Assembly (NCBI RefSeq): GCF_018100805.1
Contig: NZ_JAGJEA010000006.1
Coordinates: 186,001 to 250,000, forward strand
Source: Aquimarina sp. MMG016
GTDB lineage: Bacteria > Bacteroidota > Bacteroidia > Flavobacteriales > Flavobacteriaceae
Length of the DNA: 64,000 bases
Reading direction: 5' to 3'
In this document: one piece after another, positions 53,329-64,000 of the stretch
Position numbering within the stretch: the first letter of the stretch is position 1
Layout: the number at the start of each line of letters is the position of its first letter
Notes under the pieces: model-generated
Databases searched by the model: none
What the model saw: only the letters and a program-made list of their open reading frames with translations
What the model was told of the DNA's origin: nothing
Made by a program: the position numbers and the translations under genes

Positions 53329-56055
53329 TTAACCTAATTTCTTTATAATATCTGATAATTTTTCTTTTATTTTTTCGTCAAAATACCAAGTCATATAACT
53401 TAGTGGAATCACCTGGATACCAACCCTATACAAAACCTTATATCGTTCTATCGAAAACGAAGGCTGAAAATCACCAGGATAACCTATCAAATCAATTCCT
53501 AAATATTTACCATCTTTCTCAATTAAAATATCTATCACTAGCCCCGAAAGTTGATAACCAATATGATAATTTATACCTAAATGCTTAGCATCCAAAAATA
53601 CACGTACTTCTCTAACAAATTCATCTAAATATGAATCCTCTTTTCGAACGACTTGCTTATTAATCATAGATCGTTCTATATAATCCCGAAGCAAAGAATC
53701 GAATTTCAATTCTTTTATCGATACAGACAAAAATACTTCTTGAATATTTCTTGCTCGTGTAATCATTACATTAAAAACGTCTGAACGGTTTAAATAGTTT
53801 AGAGCACTATGATGAGAATCATTATCAACAGCCATAGAGATTAGAATAATATCTCTTTCATCTCCCTGAAAAGAATACGGAGTTCCTAATCGTATATTAT
53901 GTTTATGTAACTGTTTTAGAGTAATTTCTTTTCTTATTGCTTTACCAATATAAGTAACTTGATCCTTAAAAGGGGAAATTATTCCAATTGATGTTGCTTG
54001 TTTTTTTTGCACATTATCTTCTTGAAAGATCAACTTTTTTACAAGTTTTATTATAGATACAGCCTCCACTTCATTAACCCCTTTACTATTTCGTTTCCCT
54101 TTTAGTTCACGAATGAAAACAGATTTTTGAGTTTTATATTTAGGCAAATCATTCATTATCAATAACGACTCATCATAAAATTTTTCATTACTAAACTTAA
54201 TGATATCAGGTAAAGACCTATAATGTTCATTCAGAAGATTCAATTGAGCAGAAGACTGAATACCTTCTAAAACAAAATCAAGAAGGCTTTTACTTCGGTA
54301 GTTAATTTTTTCACTCCAGGGAATGTTATATTTCTTACTGATGCTAAACATTTGTTGCTTAGACAAAAAACTCATATGTCTTAACTGCTTAGGATCTCCG
54401 GTAATAACCATTTTCTTAGCTCTTTGCATTAAAGGTAAAACACCAGCCATATCACATTGAGTAGATTCGTCTATGATCAAAAGGTCAAACATTTCCTTTT
54501 TTAAAGGAAGTACCTCAGCCGCTTTATCAATTTTTACTAGCCAAATAGGTAAAGCTCCCAGAATGACCTTAAAATTTATGGAATTTAGTTCTTCAGATTT
54601 TAATGAAAGGTCATCGTTTCTTAATGAATTCACTAACCCCTGAAGTTCCTGTCTATTGAAATTTAATCGATTCTGCACATTTCCTAGTAACTGCCCCATC
54701 AATTTTCGGTTAGATTCTTTAATACTTTCTCTAAGACAAGACATGTATTCATCTATCAACTTCCATTCTTGTTGCTGCCATAATTTAAACAGCTTTAACC
54801 AATGTATTTTTATATTTCTAATAATTCCTGGTTCTTCAAGAATTGTTTCGGTAAGTTCAATACTTTTAGAATCAATTTTAGAGAATTCTGATTCAATTTT
54901 TTTTAATCTCTTTTGAAGTTCCCCTAAATAAGACCAATCCTTATTAATTTCATTTCTATAAGGCAGCTGATTAAACCTAAATAAAAACTTCTCTAAACTA
55001 GCTATTAATGACAGTTTATATCTAGCTCCTCCTGCCTTCATCCTATATCTTCCTACAGAAAAAGACTCTAATTTATTAGAGATCACCTGCAATGCCTCGT
55101 CTGTTCTTGTCGCAATCAAAACACTTTTCCCTTGACTTATATAATCCATCGCAATTGCTGCTACCATATATGACTTACCTGTTCCCGGAGGACCAATAAT
55201 TACTGACTTAACCCTTTCGTTAGCTGCTTTAATACTATTTTCTTGAGCCGTATTCAGTATAAAAGGTTTTATCTTAGGAATATATTTTTTAGTTCTTATA
55301 CGATTAGAATCGCCTAAATATGATTGAATAGCTGAGGAATAATCTGTAATACCCGTCAACTGCTCTAATTCATTTACAACATTCTGCACATTGGTTGCTT
55401 TACTTGACACCATTGCTCCGGATGCTGGTAACAATTGAAATTGGTCAAACTTTTCTTCGTTAACCGAATTAAAATATCTCTTAACTGTTTTTGGTGGAAT
55501 TAACTTTGGAAACATATGTACCTCTTCAGAAAAAGTAACATTAGACATATGTTTATCAAACAATCTTTGCAACTCTGCAATGAATGGATAATCTATTATT
55601 TCTCTACTTAATAATTCATTGAATTCTTCCTGAAAACTCTCAAAAGATGAATTAAAATCTAATGTTCTTAGAAATCCATAATTAACTTGTCGTTCTTCAA
55701 GATAAATCTCAATAAAATAGTCTTCATCTACTTGAATAATTTTTGAAGGATAGAAAAAGATGGGAGCACAAATACGACTTGTTCTTTTGTTGAACAATCT
55801 TCGTTTACCTAATAAAAATAGTGAACAATAAAATAGTTGCTTATCTCTTTTATATAACTGAAGGTTTTTAGAAACAATCTCTCCAACATCATCTGGGATA
55901 TATTGCTGTTTATACTTTCCATTAATAAGTTCCTCATCCAAATCCTGAAGGAATTGATTCTCAAATTTAGCTGAGAAAAAATTATCTATACTAAACTCCC
56001 TATTGTCAGCCTTGTAACAATCAGAAAAATATTTAACAAGTGATGTGATATCCAA
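53329..56055 (-). CDS. SF1 (UPF1/DNA2-like) helicase with C-terminal nuclease-like domain
   Basis: A 908-residue helicase. After an N-terminal region of about 270 residues without known motifs come the SF1 motifs: Walker A GPPGTGKS (288-295), Walker B LLIIDEST (Asp529-Glu530), GDPKQLRHM (III), LNEHYRS (IV), IGIISPFKDQ, SFQGDERDIIL (V) and VMITRAR (VI). Between Walker A and B there is a coiled insert of about 170 residues. The last 110 residues resemble a PD-(D/E)XK/DUF559-like domain (GLVIDILIEKDGKYLGIDLIG in part), but the usual Lys after the second acid is Ile. It is 54 bases behind the YhhN-like array and may share its transcript. RNA or DNA repair and phage defence are both possible. Confidence 0.85.
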   Translation of the reverse strand: MDITSLVKYFSDCYKADNREFSIDNFFSAKFENQFLQDLDEELINGKYKQQYIPDDVGEIVSKNLQLYKRDKQLFYCSLFLLGKRRLFNKRTSRICAPIFFYPSKIIQVDEDYFIEIYLEERQVNYGFLRTLDFNSSFESFQEEFNELLSREIIDYPFIAELQRLFDKHMSNVTFSEEVHMFPKLIPPKTVKRYFNSVNEEKFDQFQLLPASGAMVSSKATNVQNVVNELEQLTGITDYSSAIQSYLGDSNRIRTKKYIPKIKPFILNTAQENSIKAANERVKSVIIGPPGTGKSYMVAAIAMDYISQGKSVLIATRTDEALQVISNKLESFSVGRYRMKAGGARYKLSLIASLEKFLFRFNQLPYRNEINKDWSYLGELQKRLKKIESEFSKIDSKSIELTETILEEPGIIRNIKIHWLKLFKLWQQQEWKLIDEYMSCLRESIKESNRKLMGQLLGNVQNRLNFNRQELQGLVNSLRNDDLSLKSEELNSINFKVILGALPIWLVKIDKAAEVLPLKKEMFDLLIIDESTQCDMAGVLPLMQRAKKMVITGDPKQLRHMSFLSKQQMFSISKKYNIPWSEKINYRSKSLLDFVLEGIQSSAQLNLLNEHYRSLPDIIKFSNEKFYDESLLIMNDLPKYKTQKSVFIRELKGKRNSKGVNEVEAVSIIKLVKKLIFQEDNVQKKQATSIGIISPFKDQVTYIGKAIRKEITLKQLHKHNIRLGTPYSFQGDERDIILISMAVDNDSHHSALNYLNRSDVFNVMITRARNIQEVFLSVSIKELKFDSLLRDYIERSMINKQVVRKEDSYLDEFVREVRVFLDAKHLGINYHIGYQLSGLVIDILIEKDGKYLGIDLIGYPGDFQPSFSIERYKVLYRVGIQVIPLSYMTWYFDEKIKEKLSDIIKKLG

Positions 56056-56108
56056 ATTTAAAGTTTATAAAATTTATAGAGACAGGCTTTAATAAATGTT
56101 TCAAAAAT

Positions 56109-56813
56109 CTAAAAATAACTCTGCTCTTTTCTTATTAAATCCTGAGGTTTAGCTTTAATCAAAAACTCCATGAAAAAATAAAGACCAGCCATTTCTGCAA
56201 CATTAACCACTATAGTAAACACCCTGTTATAATATAATATTTCGTTTATGGGTAATAAAGCGTTTACAAATAAGCAACAACAAGCAACAATAAAGAGTCT
56301 AAAATTACCAGAATATTTATCAGTTATATATACATAAAAACACATACTAACAAAAGAAATCATTGATATCATAATAATCCCAAAAAACAACAGAGAATCC
56401 AAAATATGAGGTAAAACTAAGTCCGTAATGGAATATGTAAGATATGAAATCAACACAAGGCTAATAATCACCGGAAAAGAAAATATTGTATTCAGATTAA
56501 CACCTTTTAATGTAAAAAAAACCTTCAATAAAAACATCGAAAATACATAATACAAGGCTATAACTATTGCTATAGCATCAAAATATCTCATAAAATCACT
56601 ATAGACTAAAGTATCATTAACAAAAAGAATTAACATACTGAGTATATATACTAACTTGTACTTATTTGCTTTCCTTACATAGACATAAATTAAGGCTAAA
56701 AAAACTAGCGGCTTTACATAAACGAGAGAACCTTTTTCAAAAAATATTGTAGTTACAAACACTACCAATGCAGCAATAAAAAATGGTAAGTATGTAAGTG
56801 GTATTTTTTTCAA
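56109..56813 (-). CDS. YhhN-like membrane protein, copy 4
   Basis: Fourth of four tandem paralogues; 234 residues with about eight hydrophobic segments. The TTG at 56813 is chosen as start because it aligns the conserved YVKP motif to residues 32-35, the same place as in copies 1 and 2; an upstream TTG at 56855 is also open. The first conserved acid is kept (Asp67, VNDTL) but the second family motif SD is replaced by VN (FVNALLPINE). It most resembles copy 3. Lysoplasmalogenase activity, known for YhhN/TMEM86 proteins, is doubtful here. Confidence 0.72.
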   Translation of the reverse strand: MKKIPLTYLPFFIAALVVFVTTIFFEKGSLVYVKPLVFLALIYVYVRKANKYKLVYILSMLILFVNDTLVYSDFMRYFDAIAIVIALYYVFSMFLLKVFFTLKGVNLNTIFSFPVIISLVLISYLTYSITDLVLPHILDSLLFFGIIMISMISFVSMCFYVYITDKYSGNFRLFIVACCCLFVNALLPINEILYYNRVFTIVVNVAEMAGLYFFMEFLIKAKPQDLIRKEQSYF

Positions 56814-56882
56814 GTTTAACGGGAAACAAAGTAACTTTGAGTTTACAAAATACAAATATCATCCATAAAAACTTAATCACTA

Positions 56883-57578
56883 TTAGAAATAATCTTTTCC
56901 GGATGGAACCAAATTATGTTGTTCTATAAAAAACTTGACAAGAAAAAATTGCCCTGAGATTTGTAATAGATTAGTAATCACAGGAAATACATCTAAGGGA
57001 ACATACAACCTATGAAGCGCAGTAACAATATTAACAATCAAAAAACAAGATGCCGCTACCATTAAAGAATAGCTTGTAACGGTCTTACTATTAAGATAAA
57101 TATAATAACAAACCCCTATAAATATAGCAAAGAAAACTACCAATATATTGAGAACCAGACTATGTTCATTAACCGCTGGCGAAATTAAATTTGCAACAGT
57201 GACTAAAACATAAGTAATCAAGGTCATAGATATAATTAGCTGTATTGTAAAAATTTTACGAAACTGAATTTTCACCAACTGCAAACTCTTCCACAACAAA
57301 ACTACATTTAACAAATAATATGAGGACAACAAAATATGTAGGGCTTCAAAATTTCCTAAATAATCATGAAAATATAATGTCTCACAAATCATTAACATCA
57401 ATAAGGAAAACAAAACTAAATAATTCAACTTTTCAGCTTTCTTAATATACAAAAAACATAAGGACATAATAACTAATGGCCTCAGGTAAATCATTAAGCC
57501 ATTAATAAATATAGATGCTAAAAAGGCTAACCCTCCGGTTATAAAAAATAATTGATATGTAATTTTTTCCAGATTCAA
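56883..57578 (-). CDS. YhhN-like membrane protein, copy 3
   Basis: Third tandem paralogue, 231 residues, about eight membrane segments. The YLRP motif is at 31-34. The first acidic position is Glu (MLMICETLY) and the second SD motif reads VN (FLIVNIVTALHRLYVP), although the ALHRLYVPL context still echoes copy 1 (FALNKFYIPL). This suggests loss of the catalytic site while keeping the fold. It is 28 bases ahead of the next copy's open frame and clearly in one operon. Confidence 0.75.
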   Translation of the reverse strand: MNLEKITYQLFFITGGLAFLASIFINGLMIYLRPLVIMSLCFLYIKKAEKLNYLVLFSLLMLMICETLYFHDYLGNFEALHILLSSYYLLNVVLLWKSLQLVKIQFRKIFTIQLIISMTLITYVLVTVANLISPAVNEHSLVLNILVVFFAIFIGVCYYIYLNSKTVTSYSLMVAASCFLIVNIVTALHRLYVPLDVFPVITNLLQISGQFFLVKFFIEQHNLVPSGKDYF

Positions 57579-57601
57579 TATTTTTTTTTATTTACAATAC
57601 A

Positions 57602-58297
57602 TCAAAAACCTTCAAACTCATCAGATTTTAGATGTACAGATTTTGAAATCATATAATTAACCAAAAAAACCAATGCTAATGGTTGACAAATCAGCATCAA
57701 CACCTTTAACTCATTGGATTGAAGATAAAACCTATCAATCAACAACATAAAATCACTAAAAGCAAAATTTAACATAGACAAGAAAAACCACAACGATTTT
57801 TCTGATCTAATATTAATATAATGCATAGCTCCAACAATCAACAAAATGTATAACAACAAAAGATGAAGAAACCCCAAAATACTTAACTCTCCCATAGGTT
57901 CTCTTAATATACTATAGGCGAGAAAAAAAATTACAGTATAAAGAGAACTACCTAATACTAGTGTAAATACATCTCTATTATTATACTTAAAAGACTTATG
58001 GTTGTAGTACAAAAAATAGAATAATAGTATATACACAATAGTATGTACCATGATCTCAAACTTTATCGTATTTAAAACATCCTGAAATCTTATCAATTCT
58101 CCAGAAAAGAATATCAATAAAATTATTATATGTAAAGCATTTGTTCTTTTACTACTTATGAGATAAAATACTATTACCAAAGCAAAAAGAATCGGATTAC
58201 AATATGCATTCAAGAATGGTATCTGAAATACAAAACCCAGAACTTGTAATACGATAAATAAAGAAATAAGAAATTTTAGTAACCTTTCCCCATTCAT
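57602..58297 (-). CDS. YhhN-like membrane protein, copy 2
   Basis: Second tandem paralogue, 231 residues. It aligns with copy 1 without gaps for almost its whole length: YCNP at 32-35, LFYFLYYNH at 92-100, HYINIRSEKSLWF at 159-171 (copy 1: QYINIRSPKSLWF), LNFAFSD at 176-182. The first acid is Glu67 (SGELI) rather than Asp; Asp182 is kept. A hairpin with 10-bp arms is just ahead of its start. Clearly a duplication partner of copy 1. Confidence 0.78.
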   Translation of the reverse strand: MNGERLLKFLISLFIVLQVLGFVFQIPFLNAYCNPILFALVIVFYLISSKRTNALHIIILLIFFSGELIRFQDVLNTIKFEIMVHTIVYILLFYFLYYNHKSFKYNNRDVFTLVLGSSLYTVIFFLAYSILREPMGELSILGFLHLLLLYILLIVGAMHYINIRSEKSLWFFLSMLNFAFSDFMLLIDRFYLQSNELKVLMLICQPLALVFLVNYMISKSVHLKSDEFEGF

Positions 58298-58309
58298 TAA
58301 CTTTAATTA

Positions 58310-58345
58310 GTGTGTAAAAAACTCCAATTACTGAATTTTACACAC
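58310..58345. promoter_or_regulatory. Inverted repeat between YhhN-like copies 1 and 2
   Basis: Perfect 10-bp arms GTGTGTAAAA and TTTTACACAC separated by 16 bases, 12 bases ahead of the copy 2 ATG, in the only long gap (126 bases) of the array. No T-run follows on the minus strand, so an operator or RNA hairpin is more likely than a terminator. Confidence 0.4.
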
Positions 58346-58423
58346 GTATGTTATACAATTTTTCCCGAATACCCAATATACTAATTTTTAGCGAAATAGG
58401 ATATAATATTAAAAAAATATCAA

Positions 58424-59110
58424 TTATGAATTTTTTAGTTTCAAAGCAACAGGACTGGCAATTTTGAATTTAACCAAGAAGAACACTGCTAATAATTGAT
58501 AAATTGAATTAATAATTTCCAGCTCCAACAAAGGGATATAGAATTTATTTAATGCAAAACAAGTATCAGATATTACAAAGTTAAGTATCGCAATCAAAAA
58601 CCAAAGAGATTTTGGTGATCGAATATTTATATACTGAAAAACAGCTCCAATAAAAAGTAAATACAAAATTATGATATAAGCAGTACCGTAAGGTTTTATG
58701 TCACCCATATTTCCTTCTGTAGCTCTATAAATCTCATAAGCAATATAAGTCCAGCAAAGAACAAATAATATTATGTATATAACATCATACTTGTCATAAT
58801 CTAGTGGCTGATGATTTTTATACAAATAATAGAACAATATCAAGTAACACGTAGTATAGCTAAGAAGCACATACATAAAACCATTTTCGATTCTGGTTAA
58901 AAGAAAAATATCACCAAGAAAGCATAGTGACAAAATGATAAGGAATAAATTATCAAACTTTCTGACATTAAACCAATATAACATAAAAAAAAGTGGTACC
59001 GTAGTTGGTTTGGTATAAAGCTCCAACTCGGGCCACTGCATTATAGTACTTAACACACATAACCCTCCGGCTAGTATTAACAATATCTGTATAAGTGTAC
59101 GTATTTTCAA
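58424..59110 (-). CDS. YhhN-like membrane protein, copy 1 (most family-like)
   Basis: First of four tandem paralogues and the one nearest to the YhhN/TMEM86 consensus, a family with lysoplasmalogenase activity in animals and some bacteria. The 228 residues form about eight membrane helices. It keeps YTKP (32-35), LGDIFLL (Asp67) and ISDTCFALNKFYIP (Asp182), the two acidic positions expected at the active site. It follows ligA after 53 bases on the same strand. Plasmalogens are not known in aerobic flavobacteria, so the natural substrate is unclear. Confidence 0.8.
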   Translation of the reverse strand: MKIRTLIQILLILAGGLCVLSTIMQWPELELYTKPTTVPLFFMLYWFNVRKFDNLFLIILSLCFLGDIFLLTRIENGFMYVLLSYTTCYLILFYYLYKNHQPLDYDKYDVIYIILFVLCWTYIAYEIYRATEGNMGDIKPYGTAYIIILYLLFIGAVFQYINIRSPKSLWFLIAILNFVISDTCFALNKFYIPLLELEIINSIYQLLAVFFLVKFKIASPVALKLKNS

Positions 59111-59163
59111 TCTTATAGTATAATTAGCTATCTTTAGTAAGTAACTATATAATTATCAACTTA

Positions 59164-61748
<2,585 letters not shown>

Positions 61749-61761
61749 GATTCTTTAATTT

Positions 61762-62613
61762 TTAATTTCTATTTGCTTTTATCATACGATCATTACCCCG
61801 GATATCTTTACGTAGCTCTAACGAATTGAATCCTGTCTCTTTCATCATTTTCTTGGTTAACTCAGATAAATATTGATTAATCTCAAAATATAATACCCCC
61901 TCAGCTTTTAGACTTTGTAATGCCAATTCTGTGATCTTTTTGTAAAACACCAAAGGCTTTTCATCTGAAACAAATAAAGCTTGATACGGTTCATGGTCTA
62001 ATACATTGGGCCTCATCTCTTGTTTTTCCAATTCTCTAACATAAGGTGGATTAGAAACAATAACAGAAAACTTTTCAGCTAAATCATTTTCTGCTAAAAT
62101 ATCTTTATGTATAAACTTTATTTCCACATTGTGAAACTTAGCATTGTTGCGAGCTACTTCAATAGCTTTTTGAGATATATCTATTGCATATACTTCTGCA
62201 TTAGGTATTTTTTTAGCCAACGTAACCGCAATACAACCACTACCTGTACCTATATCCAAGATTTTTATTTTATCCTTAACCGTTCTATAATCTTTGATGA
62301 TCCAATCTACTAGCTCTTCAGTTTCCGGTCTTGGAATCAAAACATTAGAATCTACTTTAAACCTCAAACCATAGAATTCAGCTTCACCAAGTATATACTG
62401 AATAGGCTCTTGATTTTCCAATCGTTGTTGAATATTAGAAAATTTCAACACTTCGTTATCCGAAAGCTTTTTTTCTAAATTCAAAGCCACATCCACTCTT
62501 CTAAATCCTAAAACCTCTTCAGTTAGGATATAAAAAAAGGACATCACTTCATCAGCATCATACAATCTTGATAAAGCTCTTACAAAATCTTCTCTAAGGT
62601 TTTTTAATTTCAA
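61762..62613 (-). CDS. prmC: Peptide chain release factor N5-glutamine methyltransferase
   Basis: Methylates the Gln of the GGQ motif in release factors. The 283 residues have an N-terminal helical substrate-binding part (with PIQYILGEAEFYGLRF) and the methyltransferase core: VLIPRPETEELVDWI, AdoMet motif ILDIGTGSGCIAVTLAKK, and the catalytic SNPPYV. It is 13 bases ahead of the LOG-family gene and 18 behind the GNAT gene, all on the minus strand. Confidence 0.95.
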   Translation of the reverse strand: MKLKNLREDFVRALSRLYDADEVMSFFYILTEEVLGFRRVDVALNLEKKLSDNEVLKFSNIQQRLENQEPIQYILGEAEFYGLRFKVDSNVLIPRPETEELVDWIIKDYRTVKDKIKILDIGTGSGCIAVTLAKKIPNAEVYAIDISQKAIEVARNNAKFHNVEIKFIHKDILAENDLAEKFSVIVSNPPYVRELEKQEMRPNVLDHEPYQALFVSDEKPLVFYKKITELALQSLKAEGVLYFEINQYLSELTKKMMKETGFNSLELRKDIRGNDRMIKANRN

Positions 62614-62631
62614 CTCTGCCGGTTTTTAAAA

Positions 62632-63117
62632 CTACAAATCTTTCATCATCCAGGCTTGACAACTATAATGTCCGGTATCCCCTACCGGCCCCTGTAAATC
62701 TGTGAAACCAACTTTTGCATATAACTTGCGAGCAGCTTTCATGTAAGGCATTGTCTCTAAATAACATTTTTCAAATCCTTGCTCTTTGGCAAAATCCAAA
62801 CAGGTTTTAATCATTTTCATTCCTATACCTTTTCCTCTGGCTATAGGCAAAAAATACATTTTCTGAAGTTCACAAATGTTATCTTTTGTATTTTCTAAAG
62901 GAGCTATTCCACCACCTCCAATCACCACACTATTCTCTTCTACTACATAAAATGAACTTCTGGGCTTATCATAGGTTTCATACATCATATCCAAAGCTTT
63001 ATCTTCATAAGCAGTTCCAACCTTAGGAACTCCCATTTCTATTAAAACCTCCCTAATAACCAGAGCTATTTGCTCATTATCCTTATGTTCAATTGGACGA
63101 ATTTTTATTGTGCTCAT
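62632..63117 (-). CDS. GNAT-family N-acetyltransferase
   Basis: Predicted acetyltransferase of 161 residues; core GNAT motifs are VVIGGGGIAPLENTKDNICELQKMYFLP in part, PIARGKGIGMKMIKTCLDFA in part (acetyl-CoA loop R/QxxGxG/A) and YLETMPYMKAARKLYAKVGF in part. The family form with ELQKMYF and TGHYSCQAWMMKDL is common in Flavobacteriia beside prmC. It heads the minus-strand run towards ligA. Substrate unknown. Confidence 0.88.
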   Translation of the reverse strand: MSTIKIRPIEHKDNEQIALVIREVLIEMGVPKVGTAYEDKALDMMYETYDKPRSSFYVVEENSVVIGGGGIAPLENTKDNICELQKMYFLPIARGKGIGMKMIKTCLDFAKEQGFEKCYLETMPYMKAARKLYAKVGFTDLQGPVGDTGHYSCQAWMMKDL

Positions 63118-63133
63118 TATTATTTTTAAATAC

Positions 63134-63141
63134 TACTTTTG
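63134..63141 (+). promoter_or_regulatory. -7 element ahead of LEA-type lipoprotein
   Basis: TACTTTTG fits TAnnTTTG, 74 bases ahead of the ATG at 63216: an unusually long leader for this window. Confidence 0.45.
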
Positions 63142-63215
63142 TGTAACTTAAAAAATGATGTCTATAAATGATTATTTATTATTCGGAAATATACATCAAA
63201 TCTAATCAGTAGTCA

Positions 63216-63677
63216 ATGAAGAAGTTTTTATTATTATCAACAATATTTATCCTTTTATCAGCCTGTTCTGTATCCAAAAAACCGGAATTCAAGTATGTAG
63301 ATAAAATCCAGGTTAAAAAAGTAAGTATGCGAAACATAACGCTTACTACAGATGCTGTTTTTAACAATCCAAATAACCTAAAAGGTAAATTATCAATAGA
63401 AGACTTACATATTTTTGTTGATAATATAGATGTAGGCACCATTTCATCACAAGAGTTCGATGTTCCTGCCAAAAGTGAGTTTACTATACCACTTGAAGGA
63501 ACTTTTTCTCTTTCTAAGATATATGAGAAAAATAAAAATGGAATTCTAGGGAGTATTCTAAATGTAATTCAGACAGACTCATTAAAAATTCAATACAAAG
63601 GTGCTATCCGATATCATTTAGGAACTTTTTCTTATCCATACCAGATTAATAAAGAACAAAAAGTAAGCTTAAAGTAG
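63216..63677 (+). CDS. LEA type 2-like lipoprotein
   Basis: A 153-residue lipoprotein with a textbook lipobox LSAC (Cys17) and a beta-rich LEA type 2 (WHy) domain: [21 protein letters not shown] in part, with the conserved NPN turn, then [20 protein letters not shown] in part. LEA2/WHy proteins are linked to stress tolerance in several kingdoms, with no defined reaction. Its stop codon shares a base with the GTG start of ribD, so the two are translated together. Confidence 0.8.
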   Translation: MKKFLLLSTIFILLSACSVSKKPEFKYVDKIQVKKVSMRNITLTTDAVFNNPNNLKGKLSIEDLHIFVDNIDVGTISSQEFDVPAKSEFTIPLEGTFSLSKIYEKNKNGILGSILNVIQTDSLKIQYKGAIRYHLGTFSYPYQINKEQKVSLK

Positions 63678-64000
63678 TGTCTATACATGAAAAATACATA
63701 AAACGATGTGTTCAACTGGCTAAAAATGGCTTTGGCACAACGTACCCAAATCCATTGGTAGGAAGTGTAATTGTTCACAACAATAAGATTATAGGTGAAG
63801 GATGGCACTATCAAGCTGGCAAACCCCACGCAGAGGTAAACGCCATCAACTCCGTATCTGATGAATCTATACTAAAAGACGCAACTATCTATGTAAGCCT
63901 AGAACCGTGTAGTCATTATGGAAAAACACCTCCCTGCAGTGATCTTATTATTGAAAAAGGTATAAAAAAAGTGGTCATTGGGACAATTGATCCTTTTGCT
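63677..64000 (+). CDS. ribD: Riboflavin biosynthesis protein RibD (3' partial)
   Basis: Bifunctional deaminase/reductase of riboflavin synthesis; only the first 108 residues, the deaminase part, lie in the window. The start is GTG at 63677, sharing one base with the previous stop; it gives the usual opening ([27 protein letters not shown]). The zinc-binding deaminase motifs are PHAEVNAI and [15 protein letters not shown]. The reductase domain would follow beyond the right edge. Confidence 0.95.
   Translation, partial: MSIHEKYIKRCVQLAKNGFGTTYPNPLVGSVIVHNNKIIGEGWHYQAGKPHAEVNAINSVSDESILKDATIYVSLEPCSHYGKTPPCSDLIIEKGIKKVVIGTIDPFA

Larger units (their letters stand above)
56109..59110 (-). other. 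Tandem array of four diverged YhhN-like paralogues
   Basis: Four same-strand genes of nearly equal length (228-234 residues) with shared helix pattern and YxxP at residues 31-35. Copies 1-2 and 3-4 form two pairs. Both conserved Asp residues occur only in copy 1. Points to two rounds of local duplication followed by change of function. Confidence 0.75.

Overview
This window comes from a low-GC member of the Bacteroidota, almost certainly a marine-type Flavobacteriaceae. The evidence is a type IX secretion C-terminal sorting domain on a secreted nuclease, the type IX accessory protein PorD, a bacillithiol-system protein (YtxJ), lipoproteins with an acidic run after the lipidated Cys, the characteristic flavobacterial -7 promoter word TAnnTTTG in front of many genes, and almost no Shine-Dalgarno sites. 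A genus such as Aquimarina would fit, but that is only an impression. The window is a chromosomal housekeeping region. I saw no insertion sequence, prophage, CRISPR array, tRNA or rRNA gene.

Layout. 0-2.2 kb: the end of a LytS-type kinase, its LytTR regulator and a CHRD-domain lipoprotein. 2.2-9.1 kb: lpd, a beta-helix lipoprotein, GNAT and NTF2-like genes, lspA, an AhpD-like gene and glyA. 9.3-13.7 kb: fahA, a lipoprotein, a Crp/Fnr regulator with a small membrane protein and a truncated globin, and ytxJ. 13.9-19.3 kb: clpB, a hypothetical gene and a large T9SS-secreted endonuclease I. 19.4-27.6 kb: a TetR regulator with a thioesterase and two matching operators, a 41-residue membrane peptide, a phosphatase, smpB, pcm, an oxidoreductase, hydroxybutyryl-CoA dehydrogenase and an M23 peptidase. 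27.8-34.9 kb: a DUF1015 gene, yggS, a DnaQ/GIY-YIG nuclease fusion, a DUF3857 protein, a voltage-gated-type K+ channel and miaA.

35-39.9 kb (minus strand): glycosyltransferase, YbbR protein, coaE and an RprX/RprY-like two-component pair. 40.1-44.9 kb (plus): TonB-dependent receptor, DUF1961 lipoprotein and a second LytS/LytR pair, which look like one signalling and uptake operon. 44.9-50.8 kb (minus): fabI, and the compact bamD-rpoZ-coaBC-porD-recN run that joins outer-membrane assembly, transcription, CoA synthesis, T9SS and DNA repair. 50.9-53.3 kb (minus): a Kir-type K+ channel, dapA and DUF6913. 53.3-63.1 kb (minus): an SF1 helicase with a C-terminal nuclease-like region, four tandem divergent YhhN-like membrane proteins, ligA, a LOG-family protein, prmC and a GNAT gene. 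63.2-64 kb: an LEA-type lipoprotein and the start of ribD.

The items most worth a second look are: the four-copy YhhN-like array with stepwise loss of conserved acidic residues, next to a helicase-nuclease; a Crp/Fnr site with ideal class II geometry in front of the small membrane protein/globin pair; a 30-bp inverted repeat in front of clpB that is not CIRCE; twin TetR operators; and several -7 elements so close to the start codon that the mRNAs should be leaderless or nearly so. No single gene set here can be claimed as a proven new system.
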